DNA of 9,913 bases, taken from the NCBI GenBank assembly GCA_002435305.1, contig DJMH01000116.1, positions 1 through 9,913 on the forward strand, in the 5' to 3' direction. The stretch is from Dehalococcoidia bacterium UBA6495 (GTDB taxonomy: Bacteria > Chloroflexota > Dehalococcoidia > Lucifugimonadales > UBA826). Of the stretch, positions 1-6,359 are shown piece by piece. Both the position numbers and the translations under genes were made by a program. Below the pieces are notes generated by a model. The model was not told the origin of the DNA and made no database searches. It worked only from the letters and a program-made list of their open reading frames with translations. The first letter of the stretch is position 1; every line of letters starts with the position of its first letter.

Positions 1-90
1 GAATTCAATATTGTAAGACGGCGCATCATCTCCATAAAAAAATACGGGTTGTTCTTGGGGGTTGATGTCATCGATGTTAGTGGAATTCAT
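1..90 (-). CDS. Partial unidentified protein, N-terminus only
   Basis: An open reading frame starts at an ATG (complement of 88-90) and stays open for 30 codons to the left edge, beginning MNSTNIDDINPQEQPVFFYG. The sequence before the ATG contains AAAGGGA about nine bases upstream, an acceptable Shine-Dalgarno site. It would be divergent from the muconolactone-isomerase-like gene, with an 85 bp shared upstream region. No motif is recognisable in 30 residues. A second frame, starting at the complement of 33-35, is also open to the edge but has no ribosome binding site. The call rests only on openness, the start context and the divergent geometry. Confidence 0.42.
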   Translation of the reverse strand, partial: MNSTNIDDINPQEQPVFFYGDDAPSYNIEF

Positions 91-150
91 GCCGGGTATC
101 CCTTTTTTGGTAAATTTTTTTCCCGTAACAATTCATCGGTGTCCTGAGTA

Positions 151-156
151 TATAAT
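151..156 (+). promoter_or_regulatory. Candidate -10 box for the 176-454 / 494-1603 pair
   Basis: A perfect TATAAT lies 19 bases before the chosen ATG, in the divergent gap. The sequence about 17 bases upstream is a poor -35 match, and no extended -10 TG is present. If used, the transcript would start near 163 and have a very short leader holding just the Shine-Dalgarno site. This is seen in sequence only and is unproven. Confidence 0.35.
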
Positions 157-165
157 TTCCGTCAC

Positions 166-170
166 GGGAG
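166..170 (+). promoter_or_regulatory. Shine-Dalgarno GGGAG that decides the start at 176
   Basis: GGGAG ends five bases before the ATG at 176. The same frame is open back to an ATG at 62, but the extra residues match nothing in the family. The 176 start also reproduces the MLFLV opening typical of muconolactone isomerases. Confidence 0.7.
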
Positions 171-175
171 CAAGT

Positions 176-454
176 ATGTTATTTCTAGTAGTTAGTTCAC
201 CAAATCCTCAAAGACCTTCTGAAGTCAAAGAACAAAGACGGAAATACTGGCCGTGGGCTCAAGATAAATTAGACAAAGGTTTGGCGATAAGTTTTTATGC
301 TCGTACCGGAAGAGGTGCAGTGGCCATATTTGACGTCGATTCCAACGACGTGCTCCACCGTCTTCTTAACGAATGGTCAGAAATTGTTCCAGTGAAATTT
401 GATATCTATCCGTTACTGGACACGGAGTCAATAAAGTCTTTTTTGGAGAGCTGA
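176..454 (+). CDS. Muconolactone delta-isomerase-like protein (MIase family)
   Basis: This 92-residue protein has the length and layout of muconolactone isomerase (CatC, Pfam MIase): an MLFLV first strand, a helix rich in charged residues, and the diagnostic FDVDSND at residues 52-58. LHRLL, then KFDIYPLL near 74-81, follow as in CatC. CatC isomerises muconolactone to the beta-ketoadipate enol-lactone in the ortho-cleavage pathway and forms large homo-oligomers in the cytoplasm. Here no catechol dioxygenase or muconate cycloisomerase is nearby, so the fold is well supported but the reaction is not. It lies 39 bases upstream of the PLP-enzyme gene on the same strand and is probably co-transcribed with it. 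The region 38 codons upstream in frame was rejected as leader. Confidence 0.75.
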   Translation: MLFLVVSSPNPQRPSEVKEQRRKYWPWAQDKLDKGLAISFYARTGRGAVAIFDVDSNDVLHRLLNEWSEIVPVKFDIYPLLDTESIKSFLES

Positions 455-483
455 CAGGGAAATATTTAAGTTAACGATTTGAC

Positions 484-489
484 AGGAGG
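484..489 (+). promoter_or_regulatory. Shine-Dalgarno AGGAGG that decides the start at 494
   Basis: A consensus AGGAGG lies just before the ATG at 494. An in-frame TTG at 479 would place this ribosome binding site inside the coding sequence, so 494 is the better start. Confidence 0.85.
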
Positions 490-493
490 GACA

Positions 494-1603
494 ATGCAAC
501 AGGGCATATATAAATTGGCTAATCCAAACGCTCTGGATACACCTGCTATGCTTACGTATTCTCATATTGTGGAAGAAAATATTGATGAAATTATTCGCAT
601 TTGTGGTGAGCCAGAAAATGTTGTACCGCATGCGAAGACACATAAATCTTCTGATGTTCTGAATATCCAATTGAATAGAGGAATAAAATCTTATAAATGT
701 GCGACATTGAAAGAGGCCGAAGTGGTAGCAGGATGCGGTGCGAGCGAAATTGTCATTGCATATCCGATGGTGCATCCAAGGAAACTGGAGAGGTTTTCTG
801 ACCTGATCAAATCGTTTCCAGGCACAGAATTTAGGGCAATTGCCAGCACCAAAGTGCATTTGAATCTTTTATCTGAAGTTTCCAAAGTGGTAGACGCAGA
901 TATTGGCGTCTATATGGACCTTGACACAGGGATGCGTAGGACCGGAGTTCAACCCGGCATCACCGCTAATGAATTCTACCAAAGCATTGATGATACCGAT
1001 GGATTAAGCCCCATTGGTTTACATGTGTTTGATGGTGAGACTTTATATATCCCAAATTTTCAAGAAAGAAGCCGTATTGTTAAGAGGAACATCGCGCTGA
1101 TGGAGGAAATCTGGTGTGCTGCAAATTCTAGTGGCATACAAGTTAAAGATAATCTTGCGGGAGGATCATGGTCGTTTCAACACTATGCAGACCATCCCAA
1201 CATTCGACCAACGCCCGGAACCTGGATTTACTGGGACACTCGAAATGCTGAAATGGAAGAATTGGGGTTTCGTATAGCCAGTTTAATATTGGGTCAGATA
1301 GTTGATGAAGATGCCGAGATGGATACCGTCACTATTGATATAGGATCTAAATCTTGTTCGTCTGACCAACCTCTAGAACATAGATTCAAACTAGTTCAAT
1401 ACCCTGATACTGAGCTCGTTTTTCAAAATGAGGAACATGCTGTTGTTAGGTTGAATGGAACTTCATTAAATGTGGGAGATTTTGTCATGGCAGCGCCTGG
1501 ACATGCTTGCACATTGACGGTCAAATTTCCTTATACAAATGTGGTGTCTAAAGATGGTGAGGTAGTGGGCATGTATGTGCACGATGCAAGAGATAGGATT
1601 TGA
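494..1603 (+). CDS. D-threonine aldolase / D-serine dehydratase family PLP enzyme
   Basis: The 369-residue protein matches the fold-type III (alanine-racemase-like) PLP family that contains D-threonine aldolase and eukaryotic-type D-serine dehydratase. The PLP lysine is expected at K48 within PHAKTHK (45-51). KCATLKEAE follows near 68-76, then DLDTGMRRTG at 142-151, GLHVFDGE, and the phosphate-loop-like AGGSWS. The C-terminal domain has DIGSKS and the metal site PGHAC, with H337 and C339. In the characterised family the metal pair is HxC in D-serine dehydratase and HxD in D-threonine aldolase, so this protein leans toward the dehydratase type. Family membership is secure, while the substrate (a D-hydroxy amino acid) is inferred. 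It probably forms an operon with the MIase-like gene, and its TGA touches the stop of the opposing glutaredoxin gene. Confidence 0.87.
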   Translation: MQQGIYKLANPNALDTPAMLTYSHIVEENIDEIIRICGEPENVVPHAKTHKSSDVLNIQLNRGIKSYKCATLKEAEVVAGCGASEIVIAYPMVHPRKLERFSDLIKSFPGTEFRAIASTKVHLNLLSEVSKVVDADIGVYMDLDTGMRRTGVQPGITANEFYQSIDDTDGLSPIGLHVFDGETLYIPNFQERSRIVKRNIALMEEIWCAANSSGIQVKDNLAGGSWSFQHYADHPNIRPTPGTWIYWDTRNAEMEELGFRIASLILGQIVDEDAEMDTVTIDIGSKSCSSDQPLEHRFKLVQYPDTELVFQNEEHAVVRLNGTSLNVGDFVMAAPGHACTLTVKFPYTNVVSKDGEVVGMYVHDARDRI

Positions 1604-1843
1604 CTAAAGTCCCAACTTCTTTGCTAATTCTTCATCTGTTGGTTCAACTAGAAACGATCCGTCTGGAAAAATAATAGTGGGAACTCGTTGGTTACCGTTA
1701 TTTAATTTCTTGATATATTCCTGATACTCTGGTTCTTTGTCGACATCCGTCCAAGAATAGGATATTTCATTTCGGTCAAAAAATGCCTTAGCTTGAGTGC
1801 AATCTCCGCACCACGTCGTACCGTACATTTTGATGGAATCCAT
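1604..1843 (-). CDS. Mycoredoxin-like glutaredoxin
   Basis: A 79-residue thioredoxin-fold protein with the redox motif WCGDC (residues 11-15) after a beta strand (IKMYGTT), and the cis-proline loop RVPT (53-56). It has the typical ending IIFPDGSFLVEPTDEEL. The GNQ-VPT-DGS-P-EEL pattern is that of actinobacterial and chloroflexal mycoredoxin-1 (Mrx1) rather than classical GSH glutaredoxin. Mrx1 reduces mixed disulfides with low-molecular-weight thiols in the cytoplasm. The usual Mrx1 motif is CGYC, so Asp at the third position is a variation. AGGAG lies six bases before the ATG. The gene converges on the PLP-enzyme gene with no intervening base and diverges from the CaiB-family gene across 102 bp. 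Confidence 0.87.
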   Translation of the reverse strand: MDSIKMYGTTWCGDCTQAKAFFDRNEISYSWTDVDKEPEYQEYIKKLNNGNQRVPTIIFPDGSFLVEPTDEELAKKLGL

Positions 1844-1879
1844 TAATAACTCCTCTGAATTGGCTCCACATTTTAGGCG

Positions 1880-1908
1880 TTCTAATACTATCTGAACAGG
1901 TATATACT
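1880..1908 (+). promoter_or_regulatory. Weak candidate promoter for the CoA-transferase gene
   Basis: TATACT (1903-1908) is one base off the -10 consensus, but the hexamer 17 bases upstream (TTCTAA) is a poor -35. It sits in the 102 bp gap between the divergent glutaredoxin and CoA-transferase genes, where promoters for both are expected. Confidence 0.22.
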
Positions 1909-1945
1909 GCCACTTGATCAGTTATGTTACACGGAGGTAGTAAAG

Positions 1946-3130
1946 ATGGAAAAGGCTTTAGAAGGTATTAGAATTTTGGATTTAACTCAATATGAAGCTG
2001 GACCGTCTTGCACTCAAGTGTTGGGGTGGTTGGGGGCTGATGTTATTAAAGTCGAGCAGCCGGGGAAGGGGGATCCTGGCCGGTCTGTACAGCTTTCAGA
2101 TACTAACAAGACTTCGCCGTATTTTTTAAATTTCAATAGTAATAAGCGAAGTGTAACTTTAGATCTAAAGGACGATAAGCACAGGGAAGTGTTTGGAGAT
2201 CTGGTAACTAAATGTGATGTTTTGGTTGAAAACTTCGCTTCTGGAGTTTTGGAGAGATTAGGGTATACCTATGACACTTTGTCCAATATCAATTCACAAA
2301 TAATATTCGCAAGGCTAAAAGGGTTTGGGACATATGGACCTTACAGTGGGTATAAAAGCTTTGATCCAGTAGCCCAGGCAGCGGGGGGGGCCATGGCAGT
2401 AACTGGCATACCGGGAGGGCCTCCTTTGAAGCCTGGCCCGAACATTGGAGATAGTGGTACGGGTTTGCATGGGGTGGTTGGAATATTAGCTGCCATCATA
2501 CAGAGACAGGCCACAGGAAAGGGCCAGGTACTGGAGGTCTCGATGCAAGATGCCGTAGTCAGTTTGTCCAGGGCTTCGATGAGTACATACAGCGATACGG
2601 GTGAACCTCCTGCCCGAAGAGGTCCCAGAACGCCGGGCCGTGCAGGCGCCGGTATATACAAGTGTGCCCCTGGTGGACCAGATGATTACGTTTATGTTTT
2701 GGCCATGTCTCAACGGAGAAATATCTGGGAAGATTTCATGAATGCGATAGGCAGAGAAGATTTGTGTAATTCTGAAATTTTTGATAACCCCAATAAAAAT
2801 TCAGAAGAAATAGATTTGGTGATTGAGGATTGGACAACAAAAAATACTAAACAGGAGGCTATGTCAGTTTTGGGGGATGCAGGAATCCCCTGCGGAGCTG
2901 TTTTAAACGCCCGAGACATCTACAACAATGAACACCTACAGCAAAGGGACATGATAGTCGATATAGAGCATCCTGACAGGGGAGAGTTTCAACTGCTAGG
3001 GTGTCCTATCAAGCTTTCAGATTCAGTTGCAGAAATAACTACACCCCCTTTATTGGGGCAACACACAAAAGAAATTCTTTCTGAGGTTTTAGGTTACACC
3101 GAGGATCGAATTAAATCGGTTATTGATTAA
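1946..3130 (+). CDS. CaiB/BaiF family (family III) CoA-transferase
   Basis: The 394-residue length is standard for class III CoA-transferases, which move CoA between carboxylic acids through an aspartyl-CoA anhydride. The N-terminus has the family signature GIRILDLTQ and GPxCTQVLGWLGADVIKVEQP, then FLNFNSNKRSVTLDL. Further on are LVENFASGVLERLG and FARLKGFGTYGPYSGYKSFD. The catalytic aspartate is expected at D169 in PNIGDSGTG, the same number as in formyl-CoA transferase. The substrate acid cannot be read from sequence; formyl, succinyl, carnitine and mesaconyl-type enzymes share these motifs. The start is set by GGAGG eight bases before the ATG. It is transcribed alone and converges on the CMD gene, with 4 bp between the stops. 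A run of eight G in codons for AAGGA (2383-2390) leaves the frame intact. Confidence 0.92.
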   Translation: MEKALEGIRILDLTQYEAGPSCTQVLGWLGADVIKVEQPGKGDPGRSVQLSDTNKTSPYFLNFNSNKRSVTLDLKDDKHREVFGDLVTKCDVLVENFASGVLERLGYTYDTLSNINSQIIFARLKGFGTYGPYSGYKSFDPVAQAAGGAMAVTGIPGGPPLKPGPNIGDSGTGLHGVVGILAAIIQRQATGKGQVLEVSMQDAVVSLSRASMSTYSDTGEPPARRGPRTPGRAGAGIYKCAPGGPDDYVYVLAMSQRRNIWEDFMNAIGREDLCNSEIFDNPNKNSEEIDLVIEDWTTKNTKQEAMSVLGDAGIPCGAVLNARDIYNNEHLQQRDMIVDIEHPDRGEFQLLGCPIKLSDSVAEITTPPLLGQHTKEILSEVLGYTEDRIKSVID

Positions 3131-3134
3131 CAAT

Positions 3135-3518
3135 TTACGAGGCTAGTTCGCCCATCTCCTGCAGAGTCTTTTTTACTATTTTGATGGATGAAACGGCCGC
3201 TGGCACACCTGCATAAGCTGAGGCATGTATCAAAAGACCGACTATCTCGTCGGGTGTGACGCCGTTGTTTATAGCACCTCTTGTGTGCAGGCCTATTTCA
3301 CCTTCAGCACGGAGCGCGACCAAAACTGAGAGGGTTATAAGGCTTTTTGTCTTCTTATCTAGAGGTCCTCTCGTCCACACTCCTCCCCATGCATTTTCGG
3401 TTATGAATTCCTGGAAAGGTCTATCAAAATCTGTTGCTCTGGCAAAAGATTCCTCCACATACTCTTCCCCAAGTACTGATTTTCTCATCTCTAAACCTTG
3501 ATCAAATTGGCTAGGCAT
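3135..3518 (-). CDS. Carboxymuconolactone decarboxylase (CMD/PcaC)-like protein
   Basis: A 127-residue all-helical CMD-family protein. It follows the PcaC pattern rather than the AhpD pattern: MRKSVLG (11-17), FQEFITENAWGGVWTR (35-50), LDKKTKSLITLSVLVAL, then LHTRGAINNGVTPDEI (77-92) and LLIHASAYAGVPAA (95-108). There is no CxxC, so peroxidase activity of the AhpD kind is not expected. PcaC decarboxylates gamma-carboxymuconolactone in protocatechuate degradation. Without PcaB or PcaGH here, the true substrate is open. It is last in the minus-strand run, 58 bases after the GMC gene. The ATG at 3518 is preferred to a TTG five codons upstream because GGAG precedes the ATG. Confidence 0.82.
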   Translation of the reverse strand: MPSQFDQGLEMRKSVLGEEYVEESFARATDFDRPFQEFITENAWGGVWTRGPLDKKTKSLITLSVLVALRAEGEIGLHTRGAINNGVTPDEIVGLLIHASAYAGVPAAVSSIKIVKKTLQEMGELAS

Positions 3519-3527
3519 TTTCGATTG

Positions 3528-3531
3528 CTCC
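3528..3531 (-). promoter_or_regulatory. Shine-Dalgarno GGAG that decides the start at 3518
   Basis: GGAG on the minus strand ends nine bases before the ATG of the CMD-like gene. The longer TTG start at 3533 would have no ribosome binding site and would contain this one. Confidence 0.55.
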
Positions 3532-3576
3532 AATAGTTAAATTCGATTAGATTGCGTGCACTAAAGTATTTCTGTA

Positions 3577-5142
3577 TTAGCTACCTTCTCTGATGAAATC
3601 AGATATTCTTTCAGCAATTGTCATAACAGTAACGTTAATGTTTGCCCTAACGCACTCTGGCATAATAGAGGCGTCGACAACTCTTAAACTTTTAATGCCG
3701 TGGACTTTTCCCGTTTGGTCAACTACTGAATTGGGATCAGATTTAGGCCCCATTTTGGTAGTGCAGGAGATATGGTGGCCGGTTGTGACCTCCTTCATCA
3801 ACCAGGAATCTAGCGATTTATCCGATTGCAAATCAGTGTCTAGCGGGGTTAATCGTTCCTCAATGAGAGATGACATGGCAGGATGATTTTCTAAACCTAC
3901 TAACATTTTCACGCCTTCACGGAATCGTCTTCGATCTTCTTCCTCTGCTAGGTAATTGTAGTCAAGGTATGGTTGGTCTCTGTAATCATTTGAGTTTAAC
4001 TTTACTTCCCCTTTCCCTTTGGCCAAATTAATGCAGAGATTCGTCTGTATTCCTATCGGGTTGATTCTTAATCCACCTCTTTCTGGTCTGTCGCTCGCAA
4101 CAGCCATCATATAAACAATCATATCGTTTTCAAGACCTGAGCCTTCGGCTGTATATCGAAGAGTCAGCTGTATTCTCGGCCCAAGTGAGTCTAGCTCTAC
4201 ACCAGGCTTTGTTTTCCATGTGACGTATACCATTGGATGGTCAGCTAGGTTCTGGCCAACTGCTGGGGCATCATGGATCGTTTCAATTCCATGGCTACTG
4301 AGATGATCTCTTGGTCCGACTCCGGATAGCATGAGTATTTGAGGGGAAACCACTGCACCAGCACTAAGTATTATTTCTTCCCCTTCTAGAACGAAAGTCT
4401 CGTCTCCTGACACCACTTCCACTCCTATAGCTTTAGGTTCGGTGCCTGAGGTATCAAATATAATTTTCTTTACCACTACTTCCGGGCGTATTGTTAGATT
4501 TAATCTATGCCTGGATAATCCCAGATAGCCTATAGCTGTTGACCACCTTATTCCATTTGGATTGTTAAGTGGTAACGGTCCAACACCCGTCGTGCCTGGT
4601 GCATTGGCATCTTCGCAGGCGGGGAAACCAGCATCCAAACAAGCCTGTTCAAAAGCCTCACTTGCTGGAAGCCATTTGTCTCTTGGAAATCTATGGCAAA
4701 TTATTGGGCCAGTAGACCCGTGAAAATCTCCTGGGTCATCTTGGTATGTGGTATCGGTCTCCACCTTGTTGAAATATGGCACCAGTTGCTGGTAATCCCA
4801 TAAATCATTGCCCAAATCAGACCAGTTATCATAGTCTTGAGGGATGCCTCTCAGAAATATTTGGCCGTTGATTGCGCTCGAGCCGCCTGTAACTTTACCT
4901 CTTGGGACTGTTATCTCAGCTTCGTCAGTTCCCCTTGCTGTGTATTGCCAATCGTGATCACTGGTGGATATTTCTGTCCCCGTAGCATAGCCATATTTGA
5001 TCTCTTCCGGGAGGCTATCTAGATCTGGGTAGTCAGGTCCAGCTTCAAGCAAAAGCACTGACTTATCAGGGTCTTCGGTTAATCGGGTAGCTAAGATGGA
5101 TCCGGCGGAACCTGCTCCGATTATGATTGTGTCGTATTTCAT
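3577..5142 (-). CDS. GMC family FAD-dependent oxidoreductase (alcohol dehydrogenase/choline-dehydrogenase type)
   Basis: A 521-residue glucose-methanol-choline oxidoreductase. The FAD Rossmann motif GAGSAG is at 9-14, with the ribose-binding acid E33 in LLLEAG. GMC signature 1 is PRGKVTGGSSAIN (80-92), and signature 2 is the GAVVSPQILMLSGVGP stretch (262-277). In the C-terminal substrate domain the catalytic His is expected at H457 (HISCTTKMG) and the partner at N503 in RANINVTVM, giving a His-Asn pair as in choline oxidase. Such enzymes oxidise primary or secondary alcohols, passing electrons to a quinone or oxygen. No secretion signal is seen, so a cytoplasmic location is likely. It lies 48 bases downstream of the dehydratase gene in one run. 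AAGGA lies 11 bases before the ATG. The substrate is unknown. Confidence 0.93.
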   Translation of the reverse strand: MKYDTIIIGAGSAGSILATRLTEDPDKSVLLLEAGPDYPDLDSLPEEIKYGYATGTEISTSDHDWQYTARGTDEAEITVPRGKVTGGSSAINGQIFLRGIPQDYDNWSDLGNDLWDYQQLVPYFNKVETDTTYQDDPGDFHGSTGPIICHRFPRDKWLPASEAFEQACLDAGFPACEDANAPGTTGVGPLPLNNPNGIRWSTAIGYLGLSRHRLNLTIRPEVVVKKIIFDTSGTEPKAIGVEVVSGDETFVLEGEEIILSAGAVVSPQILMLSGVGPRDHLSSHGIETIHDAPAVGQNLADHPMVYVTWKTKPGVELDSLGPRIQLTLRYTAEGSGLENDMIVYMMAVASDRPERGGLRINPIGIQTNLCINLAKGKGEVKLNSNDYRDQPYLDYNYLAEEEDRRRFREGVKMLVGLENHPAMSSLIEERLTPLDTDLQSDKSLDSWLMKEVTTGHHISCTTKMGPKSDPNSVVDQTGKVHGIKSLRVVDASIMPECVRANINVTVMTIAERISDFIREGS

Positions 5143-5190
5143 GCTGTGAATATTCCTTAAATCAAATTGGATTATTTACTTTGGTGAAGT

Positions 5191-6315
5191 TTATTCGTCT
5201 ATAAAATTTTTGAGCGCGTCGGGGTCAACTTCTAAACCTAGACCAGGTTTTTCAGGCAGGGAAATGACCCCATTCTTCGGCAGTACCGGTTCCTTATACA
5301 GCTTAGATACCTCCTCGGCTGGACCTGTGAACTCCTCTGAAAATTCGTGGGGTCGGACTGCATTGGTAACGGTTGAGTAGAGATGAAGGCTGGCCATCGA
5401 ATTTGCTCCAACACTGGGGCTGTGAGGCATAACAACTTTGTTGTGAACCACCGCTAACTCGAAGACACGTATCATTTCTGATAAACCACCAACGTTTAAT
5501 ACATCTGGTTGGAGTATGTCCGGGTTGCCAAGCTCTATTAGATCTCGAAACCGCCATGACGATATTTCCTGTTCCCCTGTAGAAACTGCACAATCAAGAG
5601 CATCAACGACTTGCTTCAGGCCTGGGAAATCGTATTGCGGAAGTGGTTCTTCAAAGTGCGCTATCCCTATTTGTTCAAATCTTCTGCCCTGTTCAATTGC
5701 TGTAGGGACCGAATATCCACAATTGGCGTCAAAGCTTAATGGACAGTCATCTGGTAACCATTCGCGACACTTTTGAAAAATGGCCAAATCCTTTTTAGGA
5801 TCTGAATCTTGTCGATAATCTCTCCAATCCATTCTTACTTTGAACGCTCTATAACCCTTGTCAAACCCCTCTTGTACCTCCTCTAACATTTCTTCAGGAC
5901 TTTTGCTCCATCCATTACCCCGGCTCCAGTAAAGAGGAATGTCGGTTTTTCTGGCACCACCTAGAAGCTGATATATCGGTAAATTAGCTGACTTGCCAGC
6001 TATATCCCAAAGTGCCACATCAACCGAACCGACAATTTGTGAAGGAAAACGTGTTGCCTGCTGTCCTTCACCTAAGGTTAGCAATTCCCATATTTTTCGA
6101 GGCCGGGTGGGATCAGCTCCGACCAATAGAGGTTTGATCAATTCCTCCAAATAAGCTCTCACAACTTTTAAATTTCTTCCTGCCTCGGAAATACCGGTTA
6201 TACCTTCGTTAGTGTGTACTTGCAAGAGGAGACGGCCCGGCCTGCCCACAAAGCTTCTTGCATTGTTTCCCTGAGGTGCTCGGATACGATTCACGGTAAT
6301 ATCGGTGATTTTCAT
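5191..6315 (-). CDS. Mandelate racemase/muconate lactonizing enzyme family protein, probable acid-sugar dehydratase
   Basis: A 374-residue enolase-superfamily protein with all parts of the mandelate-racemase subgroup site. K159-x-R161 (FKVR) ends the second barrel strand. The metal ligands are D196 (FDANCGY), E222 (FEEP) and E248 (GEQE), and the His-Asp dyad is D271 (QPDVLNVGG) with H298 (MPHSPS). The N-terminal capping domain (about 1-125) includes SVDVALWDIAGK and PIYQLLGG. This subgroup abstracts the alpha proton of carboxylates, and most members dehydrate aldonic or aldaric acids. A true muconate cycloisomerase would have KxK in place of KxR and lack the H298 dyad, so it is disfavoured. 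The start is set by GGGAGG five bases before the ATG. It is followed by the GMC oxidoreductase and probably co-transcribed. The exact substrate is not readable. Confidence 0.92.
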   Translation of the reverse strand: MKITDITVNRIRAPQGNNARSFVGRPGRLLLQVHTNEGITGISEAGRNLKVVRAYLEELIKPLLVGADPTRPRKIWELLTLGEGQQATRFPSQIVGSVDVALWDIAGKSANLPIYQLLGGARKTDIPLYWSRGNGWSKSPEEMLEEVQEGFDKGYRAFKVRMDWRDYRQDSDPKKDLAIFQKCREWLPDDCPLSFDANCGYSVPTAIEQGRRFEQIGIAHFEEPLPQYDFPGLKQVVDALDCAVSTGEQEISSWRFRDLIELGNPDILQPDVLNVGGLSEMIRVFELAVVHNKVVMPHSPSVGANSMASLHLYSTVTNAVRPHEFSEEFTGPAEEVSKLYKEPVLPKNGVISLPEKPGLGLEVDPDALKNFIDE

Positions 6316-6359
6316 GTTGGCCTCCCTCTTTTATTTAGAAATTTATTATTAAGTTGGGG

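Noticed and set aside
1..6. EcoRI site GAATTC exactly at the window start, as if a cloning junction
   Set aside because: GAATTC recurs many times inside the window (for example at 83, 3404, 6983 and 9157), so a complete EcoRI digest end is unlikely. No vector sequence is seen.
62..175. In-frame N-terminal extension of the muconolactone-isomerase-like protein from an ATG at 62
   Set aside because: The 38 extra residues match nothing in the family and overlap the divergent partial gene. GGGAG at 166-170 supports the start at 176.
428..859. 143-codon minus-strand open frame
   Set aside because: It lies antisense to the well-supported PLP-enzyme gene, has biased, low-complexity composition rich in Cys, Phe and Arg, and has no recognisable domain.
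2341..2661. 106-codon minus-strand open frame rich in Pro, Gly and Ala
   Set aside because: It is a shadow of the GC-rich catalytic region of the CoA-transferase; no family features.
5191..6315. True muconate cycloisomerase completing an ortho-cleavage pathway with the MIase- and CMD-like proteins
   Set aside because: The site has KxR plus the D271/H298 dyad of the mandelate-racemase subgroup, not the KxK/Lys arrangement of muconate cycloisomerase.
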